Both the position numbers and the translations under genes were made by a program. From Candidatus Neomicrothrix sp. UBA814 (lineage in GTDB: Bacteria; Actinomycetota; Acidimicrobiia; Acidimicrobiales; Poriferisodalaceae), in the NCBI GenBank assembly GCA_002296525.1, contig DBIA01000021.1, forward strand, positions 447,040-511,039: a stretch of DNA of 64,000 bases, given 5' to 3'. The notes under the pieces were generated by a model. It was not told where the DNA came from. It did no database searches and saw nothing but the letters and a program-made list of their open reading frames with translations. Positions 16,786 through 27,242 of the stretch are shown here, one piece after another. Numbering within the stretch: the first letter of the stretch is position 1; every line of letters starts with the position of its first letter.

Positions 16786-19071
16786 TCAGTCAACTCTCGT
16801 TAATGCGTGCATTAACGCTGTTTCGATTTCTCGACAGTGGGACTCGCTAAGGACTGGCCCGTTCGCACTCGTCACATAAAATGTGTCAACGATTTCATTC
16901 GAAATCGTTTGGATCTTCGCTGACCGTATATCAAGCCCCATCTCCGTCAACGCTCGGGTGAGATGGTAAAGCACACCAACGTGGTCTTCAGTTCTGACCT
17001 CAATAATGGTTGCATCAGTGGCCGATTCGACATCAAAGATGACTTTGGTGGGTACTGGTTTCGCCGACAGTGCTGTGCGACGCCGGTAGACCCTTGCCCG
17101 TTCCGATATACGCGCGTCTATAGCCAGATAGCCGTCCAAGCACTGGTAAACGTCCTCCGTCACACGCTCCCAATCTACGGGAGTATCAGGTTCCGCAACT
17201 CTGAACTGAGAGACTGCCATGCCGGCTTCGCTGGAGTAAGCATCCGCTTGCAAAACATCAAGCCCGCGCAGGGCGAGGGCGCCAGCAGCCCTGCTAAATG
17301 TTCCTGCTCGATCGGGGGCAACGATAGTTACGGTATCTCCGGCTCCTTGAACAACTGTTTCACCTTCGGCCATTAATGACTCGAGTTGTTGAGTAACAAA
17401 AGATCGCCTTTTGCGCCGAGTGGATCCGTCGCTCGATATGTAATCAGTTACGAGCGCAGCGAGGGTTTCGACTAAGTGCGCTTTCCATTCGCCCCATGCC
17501 GTAGGTCCCGTCGCTATGGAGTCGGCTTCAGTCAGGGCAGCCAACAACTCTAAAAATTCGACCGTTTTGACTTTTTCGGCTACACCTCGAATTGTTTGAG
17601 TATCTTCGAGATCTCTCCGAGTAGCAACATCCGGCAACAGGAGGTGATGTTCTACTAGTCGGCTCAGCACTTCGGCGTCCGATGCAGAAAATCCGCACCT
17701 AGAGGCAATTGGCCCTACTAATCTCACTCCCACTTCAGTGTGATCGCCGGGGTAACCCTTACCTATATCGTGCAACAGTGCGGCAACCAGTAGAAGGTCT
17801 GGACGCCGAACTCGTTGGGTCAAACGAGCGGCTTCCGCGACTGTTTCCAATAGGTGTCGATCTACGGTAAAGCGGTGATAGACATTTCGTTGCGGACGGG
17901 ATCGATTAGGAGTCCACTCCGGAAGCAGATGAGTCCAAACTTCGAAATAGTCGAGAGATTCAATTACCGGGATAGCTCTGTGGCCTCCCCTGAGTAGCTC
18001 AACGAACAAGTCCCGCGCACCCTGAGGCCATGGATCTGGGAGGTCGCTCTGTCGCTCAGCCAAAAGCCGTAGTGATTGTCTTGCTAATGGCAACCCCGAC
18101 CGCATAGCCATTACTGCCGCGTGGAGCACCAACAACGGGTCAGCGGAGGGGTCGCCTACGATTACAAGTTCGTTGTCAACGAGATCTAAACCAGCGACAT
18201 CGATTGCTACCGAGGGTTCATCAGCGAAATCACGATCAATATGGCGCCACGTCTCGTCGCTGAGGTAAGCGATTGTCCTAGAGGCCGCGGCAACCCTACC
18301 CATCAACACATCTGCGTCATGATCACCCAAAGAGCTCGCAACAGAATCTTGCTCTTCTAGGAGCAAAATGTCGCCACGTTTTGCGCTAATTCGATGTAAC
18401 TCGACCCGGGCTTCAAGCAGAACACGGTAAGCATCTGCCAACCGGTCGTGATCGTGTGTGGGGACCTCAACCCCAGCTCGGGCAGCCCAATCGATGGCAT
18501 GCACATCTCGCAAACCACCGCGACCTTCCTTTAGGTCAGGTTCGAGCAAAAATGCAACTTCGCCTGCGAGTAGGTGGCGGCGACCCACGTTACGCGCAAG
18601 TTCTTCAAGACGGGCAGGCCCGTACTCTGCCCACTGTTTCTCATTACGCGTTAGTAGATCGTCGACTAGTGCTCGATCTCCGGCCACTATTCGAGCATTC
18701 AGCAAACTTGTCGCGGTTTCAAGATCATCGGCTGCTAGGCGCAACGTTTGTTCAAGCGAGCGAACTGAGTGGCCGAGTTTGAAGCCTTCGTCCCAAAGCG
18801 GATACCAAATTCGGTCCGCGAGAGAATCGATATCTTCTTGATCCTTGTGGACGAGCATTAAGTCAAGATCGCTTGATGGACAGAGTTCGGAACGGCCATA
18901 GCCACCCAGGGCGACCAGTGCTACGTCGGTGTCAAGTTGAATTTCCCTTTGGTACAACTCAGCTAAGAACTCATCTGTAGCCCGAGACAGGGCCTGTGGG
19001 ATCTGCCACGCTTCCAACGAATTATCGTTAATGACTTCTTTGCGTCGTTCTACTAGTCCTCTGCTATCCAT
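16786..19071 (-). CDS. glnD: [Protein-PII] uridylyltransferase / uridylyl-removing enzyme
   Basis: A 761-residue nitrogen sensor. The nucleotidyltransferase motif GGYGRSELCPSSDLDLMLVH lies near residues 55-74, and the HD domain has LLVAALLHDIGKGYPGDH near 430-447. Two ACT domains lie at the C terminus (TVTIVAPDRAGTFSRAAGAL and ATIIEVRTEDHVGVLYHLTR), which sense glutamine. It adds or removes UMP on PII (adenylyl in some actinobacteria). No PII or amtB gene is in the window, so the target gene is elsewhere. The ATG overlaps the preceding small gene by 8 bases. It ends a translationally coupled chain that begins with the acyl-CoA dehydrogenase at 22408. Confidence 0.93.
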   Translation of the reverse strand: MDSRGLVERRKEVINDNSLEAWQIPQALSRATDEFLAELYQREIQLDTDVALVALGGYGRSELCPSSDLDLMLVHKDQEDIDSLADRIWYPLWDEGFKLGHSVRSLEQTLRLAADDLETATSLLNARIVAGDRALVDDLLTRNEKQWAEYGPARLEELARNVGRRHLLAGEVAFLLEPDLKEGRGGLRDVHAIDWAARAGVEVPTHDHDRLADAYRVLLEARVELHRISAKRGDILLLEEQDSVASSLGDHDADVLMGRVAAASRTIAYLSDETWRHIDRDFADEPSVAIDVAGLDLVDNELVIVGDPSADPLLVLHAAVMAMRSGLPLARQSLRLLAERQSDLPDPWPQGARDLFVELLRGGHRAIPVIESLDYFEVWTHLLPEWTPNRSRPQRNVYHRFTVDRHLLETVAEAARLTQRVRRPDLLLVAALLHDIGKGYPGDHTEVGVRLVGPIASRCGFSASDAEVLSRLVEHHLLLPDVATRRDLEDTQTIRGVAEKVKTVEFLELLAALTEADSIATGPTAWGEWKAHLVETLAALVTDYISSDGSTRRKRRSFVTQQLESLMAEGETVVQGAGDTVTIVAPDRAGTFSRAAGALALRGLDVLQADAYSSEAGMAVSQFRVAEPDTPVDWERVTEDVYQCLDGYLAIDARISERARVYRRRTALSAKPVPTKVIFDVESATDATIIEVRTEDHVGVLYHLTRALTEMGLDIRSAKIQTISNEIVDTFYVTSANGPVLSESHCREIETALMHALTRVD

Positions 19072-19363
19072 CTGAGTCTCCTAGGAGCTGAGGTAAACGC
19101 TTAAAAAATATTGATCTCGGCAAAGCGTCGGCACATCCAGCCGCTTTTGCCAGATCCAAGATTTGTTCATTTACATGTGGCGCAAACGCGATCACTCTGG
19201 GCCCAGCAGGAAGGTATTCAAGAACCTCTGGCTTTGACGCGTCGATCAAAATCAGGTCAGCATTCGCAGACTTCAGATCCTCGAGGGTTGGCAGCATTTC
19301 GACATGACTTGCGAAACGACTTCGGTCCATAAGATTGGGTATGTATGCCGCTATTCGGGTCAT
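19064..19363 (-). CDS. Small pseudo-receiver-like protein, function unknown
   Basis: A 99-residue protein of alternating beta/alpha type. ANADLILIDASKPEV (residues 34-48) resembles the phospho-acceptor strand of a response-regulator receiver, and PRVIAFAPHVNEQILDLAKA and the C-terminal RSIFFKRLPQLL resemble its later strands and helix. No output domain is present, and the acidic pocket near the N terminus is missing, so phosphorylation is uncertain. Its start shares one base with the upstream stop (TGATG) and its end overlaps glnD by 8 bases. Coupling to glnD suggests a regulatory partner, but that is inference. Confidence 0.65.
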   Translation of the reverse strand: MTRIAAYIPNLMDRSRFASHVEMLPTLEDLKSANADLILIDASKPEVLEYLPAGPRVIAFAPHVNEQILDLAKAAGCADALPRSIFFKRLPQLLGDSDG

Positions 19364-19821
19364 CAGGATTCAGCTTCTCGGCGTCGAGCAAAGTGTGCAT
19401 GTGCTTTCGCTGCGCCCCAAGTTATTCCCAATTCATGACATCTCTGGCCGAAATCTAGAAATGCAGCTGGCGTCAAGTCATAGATATCTTGCGGGAACGT
19501 GACCTCAGAGTACTCATCTCTCTGAACCGGAGGTACTTCGTTACCCACGAGGACTTCAGTGGGGTAAACGGCCGCCTTTCGAAGAATCGACATCGGGTTT
19601 GCGATCTGTCTGTCGACATCAGCGTCGAATAGTTCTGTGAGTTCTTGCATTAACTCCTTGACACATTTATTGGCAGCATTCGATGTTTCGTCTGCTATCT
19701 GTTGGTGCCATTGGGCCCCCGAAGCCTCGTAGGTATTGCGCACGCACGCTTCCACCCACCTCGGTAAGGCTTCTTCTAATTCTTTACCGAGTTGGGCACC
19801 TATTTCTTGCAAGGGTGTCAT
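19363..19821 (-). CDS. Conserved hypothetical protein
   Basis: A 152-residue soluble protein that I do not recognise. The first 75 residues are helical and acidic; then PMSILRKAAVYPTEVL, a short segment with VPPVQRDEY, and a final helix TPAAFLDFGQRCHELGITWGAAKAHAHFARRR. There is no signal peptide or membrane helix. The gene overlaps larE and the pseudo-receiver gene by one base at each end, so its product is made in step with both. Base composition matches the neighbours. It may be lineage-specific. Confidence 0.7.
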   Translation of the reverse strand: MTPLQEIGAQLGKELEEALPRWVEACVRNTYEASGAQWHQQIADETSNAANKCVKELMQELTELFDADVDRQIANPMSILRKAAVYPTEVLVGNEVPPVQRDEYSEVTFPQDIYDLTPAAFLDFGQRCHELGITWGAAKAHAHFARRREAES

Positions 19822-20612
19822 CAGATTGAATGATTTAAGTTCCCGGATCGAAAACCTTCGAGATCGAGTGTCACGTATTGGTAACCGACAGCTTTAACGG
19901 CTTCGATAATTTCAATTCTTCGTTCAAGCGCAACCGAAAGTTGTTCGAGGTCGAATTCGAGTCGTGCCACCTCTCCATAATCCCGAACCCGGAGTTGTTC
20001 AAACCCCAAGGCTTTCAGTGCCGATTCCGCACGGTCTAGCTTGCGTAAGAGGGGAACGCTGACTTCGGTGCCATATGGGATCCGCGACGCAAGACACGCC
20101 GCTGCAGGTTTATCCCAAGTACGGAGACCTAAATGTTGACTGTGAGCTCTTACATCTGCCTTTGAAAATTCTGCCTCAACCAACGGAAATCTAGCTTTGC
20201 GTTCCTGTGCGGCTGACTGACCGGGCCGGTGATCTCCGAGATCGTCGGTGTTTACTCCAAGAACTACTACACAGTCATGGAGCCGAGCGACGGGCTCGGC
20301 TACGTCCATCAGTGCGGATTTGCAGTAGTAGCAACGGTCGCTGTCGTTTACGCGGTACGCAGCGTTTTCCATTTCGGATGTCTTTATGGGTTCCCAATTG
20401 AGGCCCCATTCTTGGGCTAATCGCGCACAATCTTCGAGCTCGCTGTCCGCAATGCTCGGTGACACTGCGGTAAAGCATCGAGCGGATTCGTAGCCGAGAG
20501 TATCGTGAGCCACCCACGCTAAAAACGCTGAATCTGCTCCCCCGCTGAACGCAACTAAAACGCGCTCTAAAGCTTCGAGATTGTTTCGAAGCACTGACAG
20601 ATCAGCGCTCAT
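19821..20612 (-). CDS. larE: LarE-type ATP-dependent sulfur transferase
   Basis: A 263-residue PP-loop protein with SGGADSAFLA at 23-32. In the lactate racemase system LarE adenylates and sulfurates the pyridinium cofactor, sacrificing its own Cys. The candidate sulfur donor is C173 in AAACLASRIPYG, aligned by me with Cys176 of the Lactobacillus enzyme; a CYYC pair lies at 94-97. No larA, larB or larC is in the window, so it may serve a distant nickel-pincer enzyme or another sulfur-transfer task. It overlaps its upstream and downstream genes by one base each, in the chain that ends with glnD. Confidence 0.84.
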   Translation of the reverse strand: MSADLSVLRNNLEALERVLVAFSGGADSAFLAWVAHDTLGYESARCFTAVSPSIADSELEDCARLAQEWGLNWEPIKTSEMENAAYRVNDSDRCYYCKSALMDVAEPVARLHDCVVVLGVNTDDLGDHRPGQSAAQERKARFPLVEAEFSKADVRAHSQHLGLRTWDKPAAACLASRIPYGTEVSVPLLRKLDRAESALKALGFEQLRVRDYGEVARLEFDLEQLSVALERRIEIIEAVKAVGYQYVTLDLEGFRSGNLNHSI

Positions 20613-22408
20613 TACAGCCGTTCGTTTGGTATCGCGAAGAGCTGTTCCGCCCCTTGGGTAATGGCGGGTACAAGTCCAGACACTGTGGGCATAACTTGTT
20701 CAGCATAAAAGCGAGCGGTCGCAATTTTGTCATTGAGAAAATCTGTATCGCCCTCTTCGCTATCCAGCAACTGCTGGGCAACTTTGGCTGAACGTGCGAG
20801 GTAGTAACCCCCGATTACGACTCCTGCTAGGCGCATAAAGGGAGTAGCACCCGCTGCTGCGTCATTGGGTGCTCCTGCTAAGCGGCTTCCGAGCCAAAGC
20901 CCTGCCTCACGCAGCTTCTCGCTCCCCTCATTTAGAGCACGCCCTATCGAAATAAGACGTTCGTCTTGACTGAGGTCCTCGGCCAGACTTCCCATGTCGA
21001 GAATGAGCTTTTCAATTACTTGACCTCCGCCAAGTGGGAGTTTTCGGAAGACTAGATCGGCCGCCTGGATGCCATTCGTTCCTTCGTAGATCGGGGCAAT
21101 GCGAACATCTCTCCAATGCTGCGCGGCCCCGGTTTCTTCTACATAACCCATACCGCCATGCGTTTGAACCCCTAGGGAAGTCATCTCTACGCCCAGATCT
21201 GTGCCCCATCCCTTTGAAATGGGTGTCAATAAAGCCGTCAGGGCGTCCCAGTATTCACGCTCAGAAGCATCGGAAGAGCTATTGGCAAAGTCAATAGAAG
21301 CGGCATTGGCGTACATAACGCATCGCATTGCTTCTGCATTTGCTCGCATCGTCATCAGCATCCGACGGACATCAGCGTGATCCGCGATGGGTGATGACTC
21401 GCCGGCAGCTAGTTCAGCTCCTATCGCTTTCCCTTGCCTTCGATCAATCGAGTACTGGCGAGCCTGCTGGTAGGACCTATCGGTGAGTGATAGTCCTTGA
21501 AGGCCTACTGATAGCCGGGCATTGTTCATCATCGTGAACATAGCTCTCATCCCACTATTTTCTTCACCGACCATCCAGCCGACCGCCCCTCCTTCGTCGC
21601 CATATGACATGACGCAGGTTGGGCTTGCGTGTATTCCTATCTTGTGCTCGCTGGAAACTACCCGTAAATCATTTCGTTCTCCTAAGGAGCCGTCCTCATT
21701 AACCAAATACTTAGGGACGATAAATAGGCTGATGCCTTTGGTTCCTGGTGGAGCGTCCGGGGTTCGAGCCAGGACTAGGTGAATAATGTTTTCGGAGAGT
21801 TCATGCTCACCGTAGGTGATGAAAATCTTAGTGCCGGAGATCAGCCAAGTTCCGTTTTCACCTGGAGTCGCCTTAGTGGTCAACGCCCCCACATCGGAAC
21901 CGGCGTGAGGCTCGGTGAGATTCATGGTCCCAGACCACTCTCCACTGATCATCTTGGGGAGGTAGATCTCCTGAAGGGTTTCGCTCGCGTGGTGTGTTAT
22001 TGCGTCAATTGCGCCTTGAGTCAAGAGAGGGCAAAGGCTGAAGGCCATGTTCGCTGCAGTCATCATTTCTTGCACAGCTAGGCCGACACACCAGGGCATG
22101 CCTCCACCACCATGGTCTTCATCCATGGCGATGCCATTCCAGCCAGCTTCAACAAATCGTTGATAGGCATCAGAAAAGCCATCGGGGTGAAAAATCTGAT
22201 CATTTTCAACGACGACACCTTCTTCGTCGCCCTTACGGTTCAGCGGGACTAGCTGTTCTTCCATAAAGCGCGCTGCTTCGTCTAGAACGCCCTCAACTGT
22301 CTCCAAATCAGCTTGTTCGTAGCCTGCACGGCTAGCCAACTCTGATAGGTCAGCGATGTGTTCTAAAACGAACAGCATGTCGTTGGTCGGAGCTCGGTAT
22401 TCAGACAT
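20612..22408 (-). CDS. Acyl-CoA dehydrogenase, long form (DmdC/FadE-like)
   Basis: A 598-residue FAD enzyme with an N-terminal extension and an extra C-terminal helical domain, as in DmdC and related actinobacterial FadE proteins. The FAD/substrate segment MNLTEPHAGSDVGALTTKA lies near 160-180, and the active-site loop PIYEGTNGIQAADL carries the expected catalytic Glu. It oxidises an acyl-CoA to the enoyl-CoA. DmdC acts on methylmercaptopropionyl-CoA in marine bacteria, but the length and loop also fit enzymes with other substrates, so I do not name it. First gene of the coupled minus-strand chain. Confidence 0.86.
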   Translation of the reverse strand: MSEYRAPTNDMLFVLEHIADLSELASRAGYEQADLETVEGVLDEAARFMEEQLVPLNRKGDEEGVVVENDQIFHPDGFSDAYQRFVEAGWNGIAMDEDHGGGGMPWCVGLAVQEMMTAANMAFSLCPLLTQGAIDAITHHASETLQEIYLPKMISGEWSGTMNLTEPHAGSDVGALTTKATPGENGTWLISGTKIFITYGEHELSENIIHLVLARTPDAPPGTKGISLFIVPKYLVNEDGSLGERNDLRVVSSEHKIGIHASPTCVMSYGDEGGAVGWMVGEENSGMRAMFTMMNNARLSVGLQGLSLTDRSYQQARQYSIDRRQGKAIGAELAAGESSPIADHADVRRMLMTMRANAEAMRCVMYANAASIDFANSSSDASEREYWDALTALLTPISKGWGTDLGVEMTSLGVQTHGGMGYVEETGAAQHWRDVRIAPIYEGTNGIQAADLVFRKLPLGGGQVIEKLILDMGSLAEDLSQDERLISIGRALNEGSEKLREAGLWLGSRLAGAPNDAAAGATPFMRLAGVVIGGYYLARSAKVAQQLLDSEEGDTDFLNDKIATARFYAEQVMPTVSGLVPAITQGAEQLFAIPNERL

Positions 22409-22481
22409 TATTGCCTCCTATCTACAGGCTATTCGCCCAACTCTAGGAGCAATCGCAAAAAGCTGATGACAAGATGAAAAC

Positions 22482-22886
22482 ATGCAGCCCAAACAATTTC
22501 GCAAAATTTTGGTATCTGGACGAGCGGCAGTCGGCTGGTTAGCCATTTTGATGCCCAAAGTAGTGGCGCGAGCTTGGGGTGTAACACCGCCTCTCAGTCG
22601 AGAATTCCGCTACACAATCCGACTATTTGGCATTCGAAACGCCCTTATGTCTTATCAGCTGTATCAGGCTGAACGCTTAGATGCTGATCCAGAGGAAATT
22701 GAAGAGGTGTTACGGCAGGGAATCGTGGTGGATGTTTTTGATGTGTTATTTGGGTTCGGAGCGAGCGGCAAAAAATCAGGTACGAGCTTTAAAGCTGCAA
22801 TACCGGTGATCACCTCGTTGATTGGTGTCCTGCTCGCCTTTCTGGGGCGCGAAACTACAGACGTTTCGGAAGGTCAAAATGAGTAG
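22482..22886 (+). CDS. Small predicted membrane protein, function unknown
   Basis: A 134-residue protein with hydrophobic segments near 14-28 and 105-122 and a conserved-looking middle FRYTIRLFGIRNALMSYQLYQA (40-61), which resembles DUF4267-like or actinobacterial hypothetical membrane proteins. No catalytic motif is visible. It starts at an ATG 73 bases from the divergent acyl-CoA dehydrogenase and overlaps the next gene by 8 bases. Confidence 0.65.
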   Translation: MQPKQFRKILVSGRAAVGWLAILMPKVVARAWGVTPPLSREFRYTIRLFGIRNALMSYQLYQAERLDADPEEIEEVLRQGIVVDVFDVLFGFGASGKKSGTSFKAAIPVITSLIGVLLAFLGRETTDVSEGQNE

Positions 22887-23277
22887 GAAGGCAATAAGAC
22901 AGTCTCACACCGGTGATCAGACCGTTTCGCTGGTTCGCTGGTCGGGACCATGGGATTCCAGTGACCCAGACGCCAACTTTAAAGAAGAGGTGGCCGCCTA
23001 CGGTTTATTGGAGCCGTTAGACACGATCACTCGGTTATCAGAGTCCCTCGACATACCCGTTGGAGCTTTAGTGCGCTACGTATTAGCCAAATGGGCAACG
23101 GGAGGTAGCGAGGGAATGTTGCATATTGGCGGTACTTCTGTGCAGCGGATGCACAACGCGTGCCAGATCGCTGAAGACGAAGACACCGATGAAGCGCGGT
23201 TACTTGCGTACGAGGAAATTCGTCAGATGGTGCAGTGGTTGCACCTTCCTATCGAAGACCCAACTATCTACGACTGA
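22879..23277 (+). CDS. Small conserved actinobacterial protein (DUF6027-like)
   Basis: A 132-residue protein from the ATG at 22879, preceded by GAAGG and overlapping the upstream stop by 8 bases; the longer frame lies inside that gene. VRWSGPWDSSDPDANFKEEV and LDIPVGALVRYVLAKWATGG are its clear blocks. I associate these tentatively with the DUF6027 family of actinobacteria, whose role is unknown. The helical ALVRYVLAKWA block looks like a DNA- or protein-binding helix. Convergent with hemQ, four bases between stops. Confidence 0.68.
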   Translation: MSRKAIRQSHTGDQTVSLVRWSGPWDSSDPDANFKEEVAAYGLLEPLDTITRLSESLDIPVGALVRYVLAKWATGGSEGMLHIGGTSVQRMHNACQIAEDEDTDEARLLAYEEIRQMVQWLHLPIEDPTIYD

Positions 23278-23280
23278 CTC

Positions 23281-23970
23281 TCATCCGTTGAGAATCTGTT
23301 TAGTGACCACTTCTACTTCATCTAGGAGGCCCGTATAGAAGGTCCCAAATTCGCCGTAGATCGCTGACGCTTCGTCATACCTCATGGTGTAAACAACTTC
23401 TTTGAGATCATCTAGGTGAGTTCCAAAGAGTGTCACCCCCCATTCGAAATCGTCGACACCCGTTGATCCCGTTACTACCTGCAAGATACGGCCCCGAAAG
23501 TTTCTTCCCGACTTTCCGTGTTCATACATAAGCTCTCGGCGGGTGTCATATGGAAGGGTGTACCAGTTGCCCTGTTGTTCACGGCGCTTGGACATTGGGT
23601 AGAAGCAAAAGGCGTGCTTACCTTCGGGCGGTAGTTCAGGGTAGAGACGCGGCATTTTCATTTCTTCAGGTAAATCTGGCGCGTATTCAGATGTCTCAGT
23701 CATTGAAACGTAACTGTCGGCCACCTCAAGCCCGGCCTGCTGAAGCTTGCTTTGAAGTCCTCGTAGACGCCAGAGGTCAGGCCCAAGAGCCATGAACCCC
23801 ACATCTGCCTTATGACCAAAAAGTGCCACGCTCAAAACTTGGTGATCGGTATCTTCCGTCTCTTTAACCGCAGCAATGATTCGTTGTCCATCAGTGCTGT
23901 CAGTGATTTTGCAAAATAGGTGGAGAACACCCAAACCAACGGCAGTTGAAACGTACTGGGGAGGGTTCAT
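23281..23970 (-). CDS. hemQ: Coproheme decarboxylase (HemQ/ChdC)
   Basis: A 229-residue member of the chlorite dismutase superfamily, of the length and type found in actinobacteria. Using peroxide it removes two propionate carboxyls from coproheme III to give haem b. The radical-forming Tyr is Y137 in NWYTLPYDTRR and the haem-binding His is H151 in YEHGKSGR. Together with hemE and hemY at 5276-7728 it indicates the coproporphyrin-dependent haem route; the ferrochelatase is not in the window. It is followed after 18 bases, upstream on the same strand, by fdhD. Confidence 0.92.
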   Translation of the reverse strand: MNPPQYVSTAVGLGVLHLFCKITDSTDGQRIIAAVKETEDTDHQVLSVALFGHKADVGFMALGPDLWRLRGLQSKLQQAGLEVADSYVSMTETSEYAPDLPEEMKMPRLYPELPPEGKHAFCFYPMSKRREQQGNWYTLPYDTRRELMYEHGKSGRNFRGRILQVVTGSTGVDDFEWGVTLFGTHLDDLKEVVYTMRYDEASAIYGEFGTFYTGLLDEVEVVTKQILNG

Positions 23971-23988
23971 GTTCTCAATTTTAGGGGT

Positions 23989-24789
23989 CTATTTGTCAAT
24001 GCGGCCCGCATATAGGTTCATGGAGTCTTGGCGAGCAAACCCAATGAGCGTCATATTCGCTGCTTTTGCCAAATCTATGGCAAGAGCACTAGGGGCTGAT
24101 ACGGCCACCAGCGTACCGAAGCCTCCACTCCAGGCCTTTTGCACCATTTCAAAGCTGGCTCGTCCACTCACAAAAAGTCCAAGCTGCTCTGAGTTTCGTT
24201 GTCCGTTTAGCAATCGGCTTCCAATTACTTTGTCTACCGCGTTGTGTCTTCCTATATCTTCCCGCAGTAGTTCGACCGTTCCATGTGAGTCAAAGACAGC
24301 TGCCGCATGAAGACCCCCCGTGCGGGCGAACATTTCTTGTTCTTCGCTAACAGTCTCCAAAACTTTTTGAATCACCTCGACATTAAACGTCACTGCATTC
24401 TTTACAGGCGCCATTCGAGAGGCAAGGTCCGTGAGGGCCAGTGATCCACATAGCCCACATGAAGAACTCACATTTCCGATTCGAGCTTGCGGGGTCGGTG
24501 CCTGGCCCCCTGTTTCCACCGTCACCACGTTGTATTCGTATTCAGCTGCTGGACCTTCACCGCAGTATCGGACCCCAGTGACCGGCGCTTTTTGAAGGAG
24601 ATTTTCAGCAACACAAAATCCCACTGCTAACTCGTAATCATGACCTGGCGTTCGCATGGTGGTGGCGACAAGATGTCCATCCAACCTAATTTCGAGCGGC
24701 TCTTCGACGATAACCTCGTCGGGAAAGCGTGAGATATCGCCCTTCTGAAGCTTCTGAACTAGAAACTTTTCACTTCGGCCCTTGCGCAT
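23989..24789 (-). CDS. fdhD: Formate dehydrogenase accessory sulfurtransferase
   Basis: A 266-residue protein. FdhD passes sulfur from a cysteine desulfurase to the molybdenum/tungsten cofactor of formate dehydrogenases. The essential pair C111 and C114 is in SSCGLCGSL. REDIGRHNAVDKVIGSRLL and FVSGRASFEMVQKA complete the family signature. No formate dehydrogenase gene is in the window. The ATG at 24789 is followed by a basic N terminus. The 57 bases upstream separate it from the nitrobindin-like gene on the same strand. Confidence 0.93.
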   Translation of the reverse strand: MRKGRSEKFLVQKLQKGDISRFPDEVIVEEPLEIRLDGHLVATTMRTPGHDYELAVGFCVAENLLQKAPVTGVRYCGEGPAAEYEYNVVTVETGGQAPTPQARIGNVSSSCGLCGSLALTDLASRMAPVKNAVTFNVEVIQKVLETVSEEQEMFARTGGLHAAAVFDSHGTVELLREDIGRHNAVDKVIGSRLLNGQRNSEQLGLFVSGRASFEMVQKAWSGGFGTLVAVSAPSALAIDLAKAANMTLIGFARQDSMNLYAGRIDK

Positions 24790-24846
24790 ATAACTAGGCT
24801 ACTCCTGGCCCAATGCTTCTTCGCGCGGTGAGTTTTTCCTAGTGAT

Positions 24847-25338
24847 TCAGTCGGGTTGCACTCGCTGAAGCTTCGCTTCTAAATGATGCTGAAACTTCTC
24901 ACCTACTGCTGCCATAGATAGGTCATAGGTCAGCTCATCGTTTTCGATTCGCACCAAACGACTCACCTGTTCGACAGGCTTAGCCGATGGAGTTGTAGCC
25001 ACTTCAACTGAGTCAAAGTTGACAATGAAAGACTCGCCGTTTGAGACAAAAGATCCGACATGAGTTTCGACAATGCCTGTTGGTTGAGCGATCACCATTT
25101 CCATTACGGTGCTGTCGACAACTCGCAGAAAGCCTTGCTCAGAGTGAAGCGGTTGACCATCAGAAACTCTTTTGGTTTTTTGGGTGTAGGTAACGAACGG
25201 TTTCCCTACATGAGCGAAGACTATTTCTTCTGAGTATTCGAAACTGTCGATGGTGGGATAATGGCCATTGCCGCTCCCCCGCCAAAGGCCGAGTAGCGGA
25301 ACAAGTGGCAAACAAGCTTGGTGAAGAGGTGGTTGCAT
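24847..25338 (-). CDS. Nitrobindin-like haem-binding beta-barrel protein (THAP4 domain type)
   Basis: A 163-residue beta-barrel. The family motif G-x-W-x-G-x-G-x-G is seen as GLWRGSGNG at 17-25, with Tyr-Pro-Thr-Ile after it. The C-terminal proximal His is H151 or H152 in FQHHLEAKLQR. Ferric-haem nitrobindins bind NO and isomerise peroxynitrite. It may use the haem made by the HemE-HemY-HemQ route, and the window also has HbO for oxygen/NO chemistry; this link is inference. Confidence 0.82.
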   Translation of the reverse strand: MQPPLHQACLPLVPLLGLWRGSGNGHYPTIDSFEYSEEIVFAHVGKPFVTYTQKTKRVSDGQPLHSEQGFLRVVDSTVMEMVIAQPTGIVETHVGSFVSNGESFIVNFDSVEVATTPSAKPVEQVSRLVRIENDELTYDLSMAAVGEKFQHHLEAKLQRVQPD

Positions 25339-25434
25339 AGGGGCCCGTTTCGGAGTTTCTGTAGGTTACGTTCCGAAGGGAGCCTCGCGCAGCGTTAAAT
25401 CGGAGCCGGCGCTACCGCCATCTAGGTCCGTAAT

Positions 25435-27090
<1,656 letters not shown>

Positions 27091-27117
27091 TTAGCACTCT
27101 CACCAAGAGAGTGCTAG
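27091..27117 (-). promoter_or_regulatory. CIRCE operator (HrcA site) of groEL
   Basis: TTAGCACTC at 27091-27099, nine bases, then GAGTGCTAG at 27109-27117. The consensus is TTAGCACTC-N9-GAGTGCTAA, so only the last base differs. HrcA represses heat-shock genes at this element. On the groEL strand a TTGCAA lies upstream as a possible -35 element; the -10 is not clear. Confidence 0.9.
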
Positions 27118-27242
27118 TAGCCAATCAGCGAATACCTACCAATTGCAACCTCGTGAGCAAGGATTCTCATAGATTTCGGCTTTCGACCGTTGAGGCTTCA
27201 GAGCAGATAAAGGATCATCTGCCAGTCGGGCCTATCTAAGGC

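Noticed and set aside
27203..27222. A short hairpin GCAGAT...ATCTGC between glycerate kinase and groEL
   Set aside because: A 6-bp stem with no T-tract; could be chance, so not listed as a terminator.
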